Assembly: GCF_012726205.1 (NCBI RefSeq) | Contig: NZ_JAASAE010000002.1 | Span: 62,001 to 126,000 of the forward strand | Source: Rhodococcus sp. HNM0569 | GTDB taxonomy: Bacteria; Actinomycetota; Actinomycetes; Mycobacteriales; Mycobacteriaceae | Direction of reading: 5' to 3' | DNA: 64,000 nt | Shown here: in pieces, positions 48,723 to 60,257 of the stretch | Layout: each line of letters starts with the position of its first letter | Numbering within the stretch: the first letter of the stretch is position 1 | Notes under the pieces: generated by a model | Seen by the model: only the letters and a program-made list of their open reading frames with translations | The model's database searches: none | Told to the model about the DNA's origin: nothing | Program-made: the position numbers and the translations under genes

Positions 48723-50339
48723 TCAGCCGACGCCGACCCCCTTGGCGCCGTACGACTTACGCAGATCGCCCTTGACGACCTTGCCGCTCGCGTTGCGCGG
48801 CAACTCTGCGAGCACCACGACATCCTTGGGGTGCTTGTACCGCGCGAGACGGTCGCCGAGGAATTCGGCGACCTCGTCGATCGTGATGTCGCCGTCGGCG
48901 TCGTGCAGCGCCACCACCGCGACCGGAACCTGCGTCCACTTCGGGTCGGGGCGGCCGATCACCGCGGCCTCGCGGATCTTCGGATGCGCGAACAGAGCGT
49001 TCTCGACCTCGGCGCAGTAGATGTTCTCGCCGCCCGAGATGATCATGTCCTTCTTGCGGTCGACGACGTACACGAAGCCTTCGTCGTCCTGACGGACGAG
49101 ATCGCCCGAGTGGAACCAGCCGCCCGCGAACGCGTCCGCGGTGGCGTCCGGATTCGCCCAGTAGCCCTGCATCATGGTGGGCCCGCGGTAGATGATCTCG
49201 CCGACCGTGCCGGGCGGCACGTCGTTCATCTCGTCGTCGACGATGCGAGTCTGGATCGTCGGGATGGGCTTGCCCACGGAGCCGAGCTTGCGGATCGCGT
49301 CGTCGCCGTCGAGAACGCAGGTGATGGGGGACATCTCGGTCTGTCCGAACACCGCGACGATGAGGGCCTCGGGGAAGGTGTCGGCCATCGCCCGCAGCAC
49401 TGTGTCGGACGCAGGCGCCGCCCCCCAGCTGACGACGCGCAGTGCGAGGTCTCGATCGCGTACACCGGGCACCGCACACACGGCCTGCCACTGCACCGGC
49501 ACGAGGAAGACCGTGCTGACGCGTTCGCGCTCCCACGCGTCGAGCATGTCGACCGGATCGAAGGCCTTGAGCGGGTGGATGACCGTGCAGCCACCGAGCA
49601 TGAGCAGTGGCGCCACCGAGCCGAGCGCGGCGACGTGGAACACCGGCGAGGCGAGGAAACCGATGTCGTCGGCGCCGTTGTACCGCATCGCGCGGATACA
49701 CGTGAGCGACTGGGCCGACATGTTGGCGTGCGACAGCACGGCGCCCTTGGGTGAACCGGTGGTGCCCGACGTGTAGAGGATGAGCGACGGGGTGTCCTCG
49801 TGGATGTCGAGGGCGTCGGCGGGTTCGCCGTCCTCGTCCACGAGTTCTTCGTAGCCCACCACCTGGTCGTCGGACGGCATGCCCATGCCGATCGCGAGGC
49901 CGAGTTCGGGCACCTCGGCCCGCACGGCCGCGACGAGCGGTGCGAGCGCGGCCTCGGTGAACACGACCGTGGCACCGGAATCCCGTGCGATGTAGGCGAC
50001 TTCCGGCGGGGTGAGCCGGAAGTTGACCGGCACCGCGAGCGCGCCGAGGTGGTTGATCGCGAAGACCGCTTCGAAGAACTCGGTGCGGTTGAGTGTGAGC
50101 AGCAGGACGCGGTCGCCGTAGCCGACGCCGCGCCGGGCCAGGGCCCCGGCGAGTGCACGTGAGCGCCGGTCGAGCTGGGCCCACGTCGTGGTCTCGCCGA
50201 GATGGCGGAAGGCGGGGGCGTCGGGCTTGTTCTGTGCGTGCGTCGCGACCCAGTTCATCCAATGGTTGCGACGCGACTGGACGGGCTGCGTGGCCGCGGA
50301 ACCCGGGCCGTCGGTTGTGGGCGCTTCGTGTGTCGGCAT
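48723..50339 (-). CDS. Acyl-CoA synthetase, AMP-forming (FadD family)
   Basis: 538 residues from ATG at 50339; an alternative start at 50375 adds 12 residues. ANL motifs: LYTSGTTGSPKGAVLSHANM, VFGQTEMSPITC, FHSGDLVRQDDEGFVYVVDR, KDMIISGGENIYCAEVE and RNASGKVVKGDLRK with the catalytic lysine. It probably activates the fatty or steroid acid brought in by the Mce system, as FadD5 does beside mce1 in mycobacteria. Its promoter shares operator and layout with the mce promoter (50432-50484), so the two are probably co-regulated. Confidence 0.88.
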   Translation of the reverse strand: MPTHEAPTTDGPGSAATQPVQSRRNHWMNWVATHAQNKPDAPAFRHLGETTTWAQLDRRSRALAGALARRGVGYGDRVLLLTLNRTEFFEAVFAINHLGALAVPVNFRLTPPEVAYIARDSGATVVFTEAALAPLVAAVRAEVPELGLAIGMGMPSDDQVVGYEELVDEDGEPADALDIHEDTPSLILYTSGTTGSPKGAVLSHANMSAQSLTCIRAMRYNGADDIGFLASPVFHVAALGSVAPLLMLGGCTVIHPLKAFDPVDMLDAWERERVSTVFLVPVQWQAVCAVPGVRDRDLALRVVSWGAAPASDTVLRAMADTFPEALIVAVFGQTEMSPITCVLDGDDAIRKLGSVGKPIPTIQTRIVDDEMNDVPPGTVGEIIYRGPTMMQGYWANPDATADAFAGGWFHSGDLVRQDDEGFVYVVDRKKDMIISGGENIYCAEVENALFAHPKIREAAVIGRPDPKWTQVPVAVVALHDADGDITIDEVAEFLGDRLARYKHPKDVVVLAELPRNASGKVVKGDLRKSYGAKGVGVG

Positions 50340-50431
50340 TTCGGGGGAGCCCCTTCGCTGATCCGGTTGCGGCACGCGCGCCGGTGCGGTGGCCGGCGAT
50401 CGTGCTGCAGTGTGTGTCCGATATGTGAGGA

Positions 50432-50469
50432 GTATTACAGAGAGAGCGTGCCCAGGGAATACCCTTTTG

Positions 50470-50484
<15 letters not shown>
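50432..50484 (-). promoter_or_regulatory. Operator and promoter of fadD, twin of the mce promoter
   Basis: On the minus strand GCGAATATTCGTTAACAAAA (from 50484) is followed 47 bases from its start by TAATAC (50437-50432), against 46 bases at the mce promoter, and both continue with CCTCACA. The site overlaps the TAA stop of the upstream enoyl-CoA hydratase gene. The -35 is weak, as would suit an activated or tightly repressed promoter. Confidence 0.7.
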
Positions 50485-52716
<2,232 letters not shown>

Positions 52717-53973
52717 GTGGCCCCATCCGGCCGACGCGCGTCCGCGCCCACGGCTCGTCGTACGCGGCCGAAGAATCGCAAGGCCCAGATCGCCACAGTC
52801 GCCGCCGTCGCCTTCAGCGAGCGCGGCTACCACGGAGTCGGGGTCGACGACATCGCTGCGGAACTGGGCATCTCGGGGCCCGCGCTGTATCGGCACTTCC
52901 CCAACAAGTACGCGCTGTTCGTCCACGCGGCGTCCTCGGCCGCCGCGGGGCTGGCGGCCGCGGTCGCGGCCGCGGAAGAGTCGACCCCCGAAGACGATCC
53001 CGGTGCGCGACTCGACGCCGTCGTGCGTGGCCTCGTGTCCGCAAGCGTCGAGAACCGGCGTGTGGGGGGCCTGTACCGGTGGGAGCGGCGCTATCTCGTC
53101 GGCGACGATCGAGAGGCCCTGCGTGCGGTGTTCGTGTCCATCACCCGCAGTGTGGCGGCCCCGCTGCGGGCGCTGCGGCCCGAACTGTCGAACGCCGACA
53201 CCACGGTGCTCGCCGCCGCGACGCTCAGCGCGATCGGCTCGGTCACGGCCCACCGCACCGCTCTCGCGCAGCGGCGACTGGCCGCGCTGATCGAGAGCAT
53301 CGCGCGCGCGGTACTTTTCGCAGAACTCGGCCCGCAGCAGCCGGTTCCTCCCGAGGCTCCCAAGAACGGCCTGGGTGTCACGTCCAAGCGTGAGATGCTC
53401 GTCGCCGAAGCCGTGCGCGTGTTCGACCTGCACGGCTATCACGACGCGACGGTCGAGGAGATCGGTGCCGGAGCAGGCATCAACGCATCCAGCGTGTATC
53501 GATACTTCCCCAGCAAATCGGACCTGCTGGCGGCCGTGTTCCACCGTGCAGCCGATCGCCTTGCCGCCGCTACGGCCGACACTCTCGCGTCCTCCGACAC
53601 GCCTGCGGAAGCGCTCGTCGGGCTCGTCGACTCGTACGTCGACCTGTCGTTTCGCAACCCCGAGGTGCTCTCGGTGTATTTCGCGGAGATCGGTAATCTT
53701 CCTGCGGCCGAGCAGAAGACGCTGCGTGGTATCCAACGTTTGAACGTCGAGGAGTGGGTCGCGCTGCTCGTGCAGGTCCGACCCGAACTCGATTCCGCGG
53801 AAGCGCGCTTCGTGGTGCACGCCGCGCTCGGACTGGTGCTCGACGTGGGCCGACTGGTCCACTTCGAGCCCGGCCAGTCCGAGCGCGTCGCTCAACTGAT
53901 GCGCGCCGCGCTCGGCGTGGGCGCGCCCCACGACGGCGGCGGCGAGTCGGAGCCGAGATCCGAAGGGCGGTAG
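52717..53973 (+). CDS. Tandem-domain TetR regulator, paralogue of the Mce3R-like gene
   Basis: 418 residues, GTG start with AGGAGG eight bases upstream. Like the protein at 35797-37068 it has two TetR units, with helix-turn-helix 1 at about 41-62 (DDIAAELGISGPALYRHFPN) and helix-turn-helix 2 near 240-265 (EEIGAGAGINASSVYRYFPS). The stretches YFAEIGNLP and IQRLNVEEW also recur in the other protein. Its 3' end overlaps the convergent DUF2236 gene by 82 bases. It probably controls this catabolic block, itself, and perhaps the mce promoter. Confidence 0.88.
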   Translation: MAPSGRRASAPTARRTRPKNRKAQIATVAAVAFSERGYHGVGVDDIAAELGISGPALYRHFPNKYALFVHAASSAAAGLAAAVAAAEESTPEDDPGARLDAVVRGLVSASVENRRVGGLYRWERRYLVGDDREALRAVFVSITRSVAAPLRALRPELSNADTTVLAAATLSAIGSVTAHRTALAQRRLAALIESIARAVLFAELGPQQPVPPEAPKNGLGVTSKREMLVAEAVRVFDLHGYHDATVEEIGAGAGINASSVYRYFPSKSDLLAAVFHRAADRLAAATADTLASSDTPAEALVGLVDSYVDLSFRNPEVLSVYFAEIGNLPAAEQKTLRGIQRLNVEEWVALLVQVRPELDSAEARFVVHAALGLVLDVGRLVHFEPGQSERVAQLMRAALGVGAPHDGGGESEPRSEGR

Positions 53974-54833
53974 GACCCCGGGTACCCCGGGTACGTGCGG
54001 TTGTGCGGGTCGCGCGCCGCATTCGACACGCGACGGGGCGGTAGCAACCGCACGGCCGCCGAACGCAGTCGCAGGCCGCGTGTGGCCGCGCGGCGCACCG
54101 CCTCGGGTGCGGGCTCGAACCCGAATGCGGTCAGCATCCGGTCGTCGAGCAGGCCCCGCACGCCGATCGAGACGAGCGGTCGGAGCGGTGCGGGGAACCA
54201 CGAACAGAACAGGTCGGTGGTGTACACGCCGATGCGGTGATTGGACTCGCTGTACCGGAAGTGCTCGCGTTCGTAGTTCAGCTTGAACCGGTGGAACTCC
54301 TGGAAGTCCTCCGGGATGTCCTTGATGCCCATCCGCTTTCCGACTCCCGTGTAGAAGTGGAAGGCCGCGGCCCGCTCGTGCGGGGTGAGTCGGCGCCAGC
54401 CGTAGGCGTCGATCCAGTCGAGCGGCTCGTACACGAACGTCGACAGCACGTAGAGCATGTCGTCGTTCGAGATCGTGTACTTGCCGTGCATGCGGTTGAC
54501 GACCCGAAGCGAGTCCTTGCCCCGTGGCGAATCGAAACCGTGCTCGACCATCTCCGCCATGAGCAAGGCGGTGTCGTCGTAGCGCTTCTGTGGTCGGTGC
54601 TCGAATTCGCCCGTCTTGTCGAGCAACTCGGAGATCGACGGCACGCAATACGTCTTGAACAGTGCGAACTCGAGCGAGCGCTGGTAATCCCAGGGGAACT
54701 CGAAACCTGCCATGATGCGGTGTATCTCGTGACAGTCGGCGACGGGGTCGAGAGACTCGATCCGTTCGCGCCACGCACTCTTGCGCCACACCGACGGTGC
54801 CTCCGGCCGGATGCTCGTGACCTGCTTCTCCAT
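53892..54833 (-). CDS. DUF2236 (MpaB/Lcp-like) family protein, member 3
   Basis: 313 residues from ATG 54833, with GAGGGGAG upstream. Family signals: CHEIHRIMAGFEFPWDYQRS, LVNRMHGKY-type segment (RVVNRMHGKYTISNDDMLYV) and the histidine-rich HRFKLNYEREHFRYSES. It is longer at the C-terminus than members 1 and 2, with a Ser/Pro-rich tail that is encoded across the antisense overlap with the regulator gene. The upstream aldehyde dehydrogenase gene is 11 bases away, so the two form an operon. Confidence 0.8.
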   Translation of the reverse strand: MEKQVTSIRPEAPSVWRKSAWRERIESLDPVADCHEIHRIMAGFEFPWDYQRSLEFALFKTYCVPSISELLDKTGEFEHRPQKRYDDTALLMAEMVEHGFDSPRGKDSLRVVNRMHGKYTISNDDMLYVLSTFVYEPLDWIDAYGWRRLTPHERAAAFHFYTGVGKRMGIKDIPEDFQEFHRFKLNYEREHFRYSESNHRIGVYTTDLFCSWFPAPLRPLVSIGVRGLLDDRMLTAFGFEPAPEAVRRAATRGLRLRSAAVRLLPPRRVSNAARDPHNRTYPGYPGSYRPSDLGSDSPPPSWGAPTPSAARIS

Positions 54834-54844
54834 GCTCGCTCCCC

Positions 54845-56368
54845 TCACCGGCCGTGACGCGTGCGCAGCAGCCAGGCTGCGATCTTGACGTCGCGAGCCT
54901 TGCGGTCGATGTTCAGCAGGTCGAGTGGTGCCGCGAATCGTTGCCGCGTCACGGATTTCGGCCGTGCGAACTCCCGCAGCCCGTCGGCGCCGTGGATGCG
55001 CCCGAAGCCCGAGTCGCCGACGCCGCCGAACGGAAGTGCGGCGACTCCCGCGAAGCCGAGCACCGAGCCGATCGTGACGACGCCGCTGCGGATGCGGTCG
55101 GCAGCCTGCATGCCCTTGGCTGCGTCCTTGGTGAACACCGACGCGCCGAGTCCGTAGGGTGTCGAGTTGGTGCGGGTGATCGCTTCGTCGAGATCGCGCA
55201 CGCGGTCGACGACCAGCAGCGGCCCGAAGGTCTCGTCCTGCACCGCCGTGCTGTCGTCGGGCACGTCGGTGAGAACGATGGGCGCGATCGTCCGCCCGTC
55301 GAACGACTCGAGGCCGCCCACGACGGCGGTCGCGCCGCGTGCGAGGGCATCCTCGACCTGGGACCGGACGATGTCGACCTGACGCGGCAGCGTCATCGGG
55401 CCGTAGTCGGCGTCGTCGCCCTGCACGGACACGGCCGACACCTGCCTGCGGAGTTCGTCGAGGAAGTGGTCGTACACCGCGTCGACGACGTACACGCGCT
55501 CGACGCCCGCGCACGTCTGGCCTGCATTGCCCAGGCCGCCGAACACCGCGAACGTCACGGCCTCTTTGAGATCCGCGTCTTCCGCGACGATGAGCGCGTC
55601 CTTGCCGCCGCCCTCGACCACGAGAGGGGTGAGCGTCTCGGCGCAGGCTGCCATGACCTTCTTCGCCGTCGCCGCAGACCCGGTGAACGCCACCTTGTCG
55701 ACGCCCGCGCGCACGAGCGCGGCGCCGGTTCCGCCGTCGCCCGTCACCACCTGAAGGACCGGTTCCTGCGGCACCAGGGACTGCCACGCGCGCTCGAGCC
55801 ACAGTGCGACGCCGGGGGTGAGCTCGCTCGGCTTGAACACGACGGTATTGCCCGCCGCGAGTGCGTACGAGATCGAGCCCATCGGCGTGTACACCGGGTA
55901 GTTCCACGGGCCGATCACGCCCACGACGCCCATCGGTTCGTAGCCGACGCTCGACACCTGGTTTGCGCTCACGAGCCCGGACGGAACCTTGCGGCGCCGC
56001 AGCACCTTTCCTGCGTTCTTCGACGCCCAGTCGAGGTGCTCGACCGCGAGCATGATCTCGAGCAGTGCGTCTTCGCGCGGCTTGCCGGTCTCGGTCGCGA
56101 TGATCTCGCCCAGTTCGTCGGCGCCCCGCGCGATGGCACGCTTCCACTCCTGCAGCCAGCGCTTGCGGCCGTCGAAGCCGATCTCACGCCACCACACCGA
56201 CGCGTCGCGTGCGCGGCCGACGGCCGAGCGGACGTCGCCTTCGCCGCGCACGGGGTACTCGGCGAGCTGTCGGCCCGTGCGGGGATCGGTGGTGACGAAT
56301 GTGGCCGAAGCGGCGTGTGCTTCGCCGCCCGCACCCACGTCGGCGGTCGGGGCGGTGTCCTGTGACAT
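54845..56368 (-). CDS. Aldehyde dehydrogenase family protein
   Basis: 507 residues. ALDH landmarks: VVGVIGPWNYPVYTPMGSIS, NTVVFKPSELTP, the NAD loop FTGSAATAKKVMAACA, general-base glutamate in LVVEGGGKDALIV, and the nucleophile in GNAGQTCAGVERVYV. It oxidises an aldehyde to the acid with NAD(P); the closest named type I recognise is the succinate-semialdehyde/long-chain group. Paired with a DUF2236 protein, it could take aldehydes produced by oxidative C-C cleavage. Divergent from the acyl-CoA dehydrogenase gene across a palindrome. Confidence 0.88.
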   Translation of the reverse strand: MSQDTAPTADVGAGGEAHAASATFVTTDPRTGRQLAEYPVRGEGDVRSAVGRARDASVWWREIGFDGRKRWLQEWKRAIARGADELGEIIATETGKPREDALLEIMLAVEHLDWASKNAGKVLRRRKVPSGLVSANQVSSVGYEPMGVVGVIGPWNYPVYTPMGSISYALAAGNTVVFKPSELTPGVALWLERAWQSLVPQEPVLQVVTGDGGTGAALVRAGVDKVAFTGSAATAKKVMAACAETLTPLVVEGGGKDALIVAEDADLKEAVTFAVFGGLGNAGQTCAGVERVYVVDAVYDHFLDELRRQVSAVSVQGDDADYGPMTLPRQVDIVRSQVEDALARGATAVVGGLESFDGRTIAPIVLTDVPDDSTAVQDETFGPLLVVDRVRDLDEAITRTNSTPYGLGASVFTKDAAKGMQAADRIRSGVVTIGSVLGFAGVAALPFGGVGDSGFGRIHGADGLREFARPKSVTRQRFAAPLDLLNIDRKARDVKIAAWLLRTRHGR

Positions 56369-56439
56369 CGAGTTCTCCTCAGTTGCGTGCGCGGCGCGTC
56401 GGTGTGCCGGTGTGGTGAGCGATGCGGATCGGGACTCGC

Positions 56440-56460
56440 ATCACATATATTTGATGTGAT
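56440..56460. promoter_or_regulatory. Palindromic operator between the aldehyde and acyl-CoA dehydrogenase genes
   Basis: ATCACAT (56440-56446) and ATGTGAT (56454-56460) are perfect inverted arms around ATATTTG, in an AT-rich island of the 240-base divergent gap. Size and symmetry suit a dimeric GntR or TetR protein. The GntR-family gene at 57831-58541, next to the acyl-CoA dehydrogenase gene, is the natural candidate. Confidence 0.6.
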
Positions 56461-56608
56461 TAGCTATTGCTCAGATCACACTAGAGCCGCACCGGTCCCG
56501 GAACAAGCCCGAACCCGTCCGAGCCCGCCGACGGGCCGCGACTCGGTCCACCTTCCGCCACCGATCCACCCGGCCACGGATTCACTGCTTGCCACGAGGA
56601 GGCAACCC

Positions 56609-57751
56609 ATGGGCGTACAGCTCACCGACGAACAGCGCGATTTCGCGAAGGCCGTCGCCGATTTCTGTCAGCGCGAGACCGGCACCCGCGAGCAGCGCGA
56701 CAAGCTGACCGACGGCGGCCGCGAGAACCACTCGACCGCGCTCTACCGCAAGATGGCCGACCTCGGCTGGGCCGGCATCCTGGTGCCCGAGGAGTACGGC
56801 GGCGCGGGTGCGGGCAATGTCGAGATGTGCATCCTCCTCGAGGAGAGCCTGCGTGGCATGGCGCCCATCGGCGGAATCGGGCCCACGCTCATCACCGCGG
56901 CCGCCTACCAGAAGTTCGCGAGCGAGGAGATCAAGAAGGAAGTGCTCGCGGACGTCGTCGCGGGCGAGTCTCTGTCGATATCGATGTCCGAGCCCGAAGC
57001 AGGCTCCGACGTCGCCAATCTCACGTGCCGTGCCGAGAAGATCGACGGCGGGTGGCTGATCAACGGCCAGAAGACGTGGTGCTCGAACGCGCACTTCGCG
57101 AAGCACATCCTGCTGATCGCGCGCACCGACCGCGGCGGCAGCAAGCACGAGGGGCTCACCCAGTTCCACATTCCGGCGGGCACGCCCGGCCTCGAGATCA
57201 AGGGCATCGACACGCTCGGCGGACGCGAGGTCAACGACCTCTACTTCACGGACGTCCGCGTGCCGGACAGTGCGGTCGTCGGCGAGGTGGGCAACGGCTG
57301 GAACCAGCTCATGAGCGGTCTCAACACCGAACGTCTCATCCTCGCCGCGATGCAGCTCGGTGTCGCGGAACGCTCGTTCGCCGACACGCTGTCGTTCGTC
57401 AAGGAACGCAAGCAGTTCGGCCGTCCGATCGGCACCTTCCAGGCGTTGCGTCACCGCCTCGCCGATCACGCGACCGAGATCGAGTGCGTTCGGCAGCTCG
57501 TCTACAGCGTCGCGCGCCAGGCCGACGCCGACCCCACCAGGTTGCTGCCGCGCGAAGCGTCGATGGCCAAGCTCAAGGCCACCGAGGTCTCGAAGGCGAT
57601 GACGATCGACGGCATGCAGATGATGGGCGGCTACGGCTACGCGACCGAGTTCGACGCAGAGCGGCTCATGCGTGGCGCGATCATCTCGACCGTGTACGGC
57701 GGCACGAACGAGATCCAGCGCGACATCATCGGCAAGACCTACGGGCTGTGA
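56609..57751 (+). CDS. Acyl-CoA dehydrogenase, IVD-type active site
   Basis: 380 residues from ATG 56609, with GAGGAGG upstream. FAD/substrate motif SMSEPEAGSDVANL, then W-C-S-N-A. The catalytic glutamate is in LNTERLILAAMQLG, the position used by isovaleryl- and long-chain-type ACADs, while the C-terminal motif reads VYGGTNEIQ with glycine in the other position. It should oxidise a branched or steroid-derived acyl-CoA. The GntR gene follows after 79 bases. Confidence 0.9.
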   Translation: MGVQLTDEQRDFAKAVADFCQRETGTREQRDKLTDGGRENHSTALYRKMADLGWAGILVPEEYGGAGAGNVEMCILLEESLRGMAPIGGIGPTLITAAAYQKFASEEIKKEVLADVVAGESLSISMSEPEAGSDVANLTCRAEKIDGGWLINGQKTWCSNAHFAKHILLIARTDRGGSKHEGLTQFHIPAGTPGLEIKGIDTLGGREVNDLYFTDVRVPDSAVVGEVGNGWNQLMSGLNTERLILAAMQLGVAERSFADTLSFVKERKQFGRPIGTFQALRHRLADHATEIECVRQLVYSVARQADADPTRLLPREASMAKLKATEVSKAMTIDGMQMMGGYGYATEFDAERLMRGAIISTVYGGTNEIQRDIIGKTYGL

Positions 57752-57830
57752 GACCGGCGGTGGCGCCTTCGGGACACAGGGACGTCGCTATGCTCGTCCG
57801 GCAGGCGAGCGTGGGTGCGAGGAGGTTCCG

Positions 57831-58541
57831 ATGACGTCACCGCCCACGTCGCGGTCGGGCCGGGGGAGGCCCGATCGCGACGGACCGCTGCGGCGCAGGC
57901 CCCAGCTGTCCGACGACGTCGCCGTGCACGTGCGCAACCGCATCATGTCCGGCGACGTGCGCCCAGGCGAGTTCATCCGGCTCGACGAGACCGCGGCGGC
58001 CCTCGGCGTCAGCGTCACCCCGGTACGCGAAGCGCTGCTGACGCTGCGGGGCGAGGGGATGGTCGAACTCGTGCCGCATCGTGGCTACGTCGTCGCGCCC
58101 CTCACGCGCGCCGACGTCGCCGACCTGTTCTGGTTGCAGTCGATCATCGCGGAGGAACTCGCGCGGCGTGCCGCCCGCACCGCCGATCTCGCGACCCTTG
58201 CCGAACTCCATGCGCACAACGCCGATCTCGCGGCCGCGGTCGCTGCGGGTGACGCAGCGCGCATCGAGACCGCTGAGTTCGCCTTCCATCGGGTCGTCAA
58301 CAGCGCGGCCGAATCACGCAAGCTCGCGTGGTTCCTGCACGGCGCGGTGCGTTACACGCCGGTGCACTTCTATTCGGGTGATCCGGAGTGGGGAAAGTCG
58401 GCCGTCGCGAGCCACGAACGCCTGATCGTGGCGCTCGGCGCGCACGACGAGCCGGCGGCGGGCACCGAGAACAAGGAGCACTTCGAGGACGGCGCGGTGC
58501 GATTGCTCGCCCACCTCGAGTCGATCGGTATGTGGTCCTGA
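57831..58541 (+). CDS. GntR-family regulator (FadR/FCD subfamily)
   Basis: 236 residues from ATG 57831, with GAGGAGG upstream. The winged helix at about 25-95 contains VRPGEFIRLDETAAALGVS, TPVREALLTLRGEGMVELVP and HRGYVVAPLT. The C-terminal all-helical FCD domain has the metal/ligand pattern with D/H positions (AEFAFHRVVN and ASHERLIVAL). It probably senses an acyl-CoA or carboxylate and controls the adjacent divergent dehydrogenases through the palindrome at 56440-56460. Confidence 0.88.
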   Translation: MTSPPTSRSGRGRPDRDGPLRRRPQLSDDVAVHVRNRIMSGDVRPGEFIRLDETAAALGVSVTPVREALLTLRGEGMVELVPHRGYVVAPLTRADVADLFWLQSIIAEELARRAARTADLATLAELHAHNADLAAAVAAGDAARIETAEFAFHRVVNSAAESRKLAWFLHGAVRYTPVHFYSGDPEWGKSAVASHERLIVALGAHDEPAAGTENKEHFEDGAVRLLAHLESIGMWS

Positions 58542-58569
58542 GCCGAGCGGTCCGGAAGCCGGCGCGTGA

Positions 58570-59433
58570 TCAGGCCGGTGTACCGGCGGCCCGCCGGTAG
58601 CCGCGCACTGCGGGGTACGCGAAGAGCACCAGCGCCGCGAGGGTCCACAGCACCGTCTTCGTGAGCGGCTCGGCGACCGGTCCGCCGAGCGAGAGCCCCT
58701 TCATCGCGTCCACCGCGCACGACATCGGCTGATTACCCACGACCGACTGCAGCCAGCCCGGGTAGGCCGATGTCGGCACGAACCCCGAGTTGAAGAACAT
58801 CAGCAATGTCGCGAACAGCGAAAGAAGCTCGACGAGCGGCGCTTTCGCCGACAGCACGGCGAGAGCGGTCACCATCGTGGCGAAGCCGAGACCCAGCATG
58901 AGCGGCACGCACATCATGGCGATACCTGCCACGAGACCCTGGTCGAACCGGAAACCGAGAGCGAAACCGACCGCGACGATCAGTACCGTCGTGATCGCGA
59001 TCCGCACGAGTTCGGCGGTGAGCCTGCTCAGCAGGCCGGACCATCGGTGCACCGGCAACACCCAGAAGCGGGCGAGCAGTCCGTCGGCCCACTCGCGGCG
59101 TAAGGTCAGGCCACTGGCGAGCGAACCGAACATCGCGCCGACGAGCGTGATGAGGGCGGTCGTGCCGTACACCGAGTCGACGCCCGTGGCCTGGGTGATC
59201 GAGATGCCCAGTACGGCCCACAGCATCACGAGCATGAACGCCGGATACACGATCGCCTGCAGCATCGTGAACGGATCCCGAGCCCACCGCAGCAGCAGCC
59301 GCCCCGTCTGCAGGGCGCTGTGTGCTACCAGCGCTCGCGGTGAGGACTCGTCGAACCGGTGCACGGTGTGCGGGAACGTCATGCGGTCCACGGGCCCGGC
59401 CTCGCGTCCGCTCGTCCGGAGATCGCCGGTCAT
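58570..59433 (-). CDS. ABC-2 type transporter permease (DrrB/DrrC-like), second subunit
   Basis: 287 residues from ATG 59433 in an ATGA overlap with the preceding permease gene. Six hydrophobic segments, starting near residue 45 (FTMLQAIVYPAFMLVMLWAV) and ending near 265. The conserved ABC-2 block FNSGFVPTSAYPGWLQSVVG is near 195-215. With the ATPase and the other permease it forms a Drr-type exporter, a family that moves lipids (PDIM in mycobacteria) or drugs. The stop faces the GntR stop 28 bases away. Confidence 0.88.
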   Translation of the reverse strand: MTGDLRTSGREAGPVDRMTFPHTVHRFDESSPRALVAHSALQTGRLLLRWARDPFTMLQAIVYPAFMLVMLWAVLGISITQATGVDSVYGTTALITLVGAMFGSLASGLTLRREWADGLLARFWVLPVHRWSGLLSRLTAELVRIAITTVLIVAVGFALGFRFDQGLVAGIAMMCVPLMLGLGFATMVTALAVLSAKAPLVELLSLFATLLMFFNSGFVPTSAYPGWLQSVVGNQPMSCAVDAMKGLSLGGPVAEPLTKTVLWTLAALVLFAYPAVRGYRRAAGTPA

Positions 59434-60257
59434 CCACGCCTCACATTCGCCCAGATCGCCAGCGGCACGAACACCACGATCAGCCCCGCGCACCACACGA
59501 ACGACGGAACGAGCTGACCGAGCGTCGCGGTGCCGTCCGCGAGCGCGCGCATCGAGCCCGCGAACTGCGAGATCGGCTGATTACGGACGAATCCCTGTGC
59601 CCAGTCGGGGAACTGGGTGACCGGCACGAAGCCCGACGAGAACATGCCCAGAATCAACTGAGGGAGAGTGAGCGCCTGGCTCGTGACCTCGGGGCTGCGG
59701 GTCGCCGTACCGAGTGCGTCCGCTCCGGCCGTGAGGGTGAATCCGACCAGCAATGCGAAGGCGCAGAAGGCGATCGCCTGGCCGACGCCGCCCGAGAACC
59801 GGAATCCGATCACGTGGCCGTAGGTCAGGGCCGCCGCGAGCGACACGGTCGAGTGCACGAGGCACCCCGTCAGCCGGGCCGCGAGCGGTACGCCCGCCGC
59901 GACGGGCATCGTCTGGAAACGCGCCTTCATGCCGTTCGACGCCTCGGTGGCGGCGCGATGCGCGGCCGAGATCGCGGTGAAGGCCATCGCCTGCAGCACG
60001 ATGATCGGCATCACGAACTGCGCGTAGTCGATCCCCTGGAAGCGCATCACGAGTCGCAGCGGCAGGTAGAAGCCCACCGTGAAGATCAACGGCGCCAGCA
60101 CCGCGACGAACAGCTGACCGTGCACCCACATCGTGTGCAGGCTGCGCCGCGACAGGGCGAGCCACTGCCGCGCAACCCCCGTGGTCGTGGCCGTCGCGTG
60201 CGGCAGCCTGCGGTGCCGTCCCTCGTACCGGCCGCGGGTCCGCGTGACAGCGGTCAT
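59430..60257 (-). CDS. ABC-2 type transporter permease (DrrB-like), first subunit
   Basis: 275 residues from ATG 60257, overlapping the ATPase stop (ATGA). Six membrane segments, with the ABC-2 signature FSSGFVPVTQFPDWAQGFVR near 200-220. It is a paralogue of the downstream permease, as DrrB and DrrC are to each other. The exported substrate is unknown. Confidence 0.88.
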   Translation of the reverse strand: MTAVTRTRGRYEGRHRRLPHATATTTGVARQWLALSRRSLHTMWVHGQLFVAVLAPLIFTVGFYLPLRLVMRFQGIDYAQFVMPIIVLQAMAFTAISAAHRAATEASNGMKARFQTMPVAAGVPLAARLTGCLVHSTVSLAAALTYGHVIGFRFSGGVGQAIAFCAFALLVGFTLTAGADALGTATRSPEVTSQALTLPQLILGMFSSGFVPVTQFPDWAQGFVRNQPISQFAGSMRALADGTATLGQLVPSFVWCAGLIVVFVPLAIWANVRRG

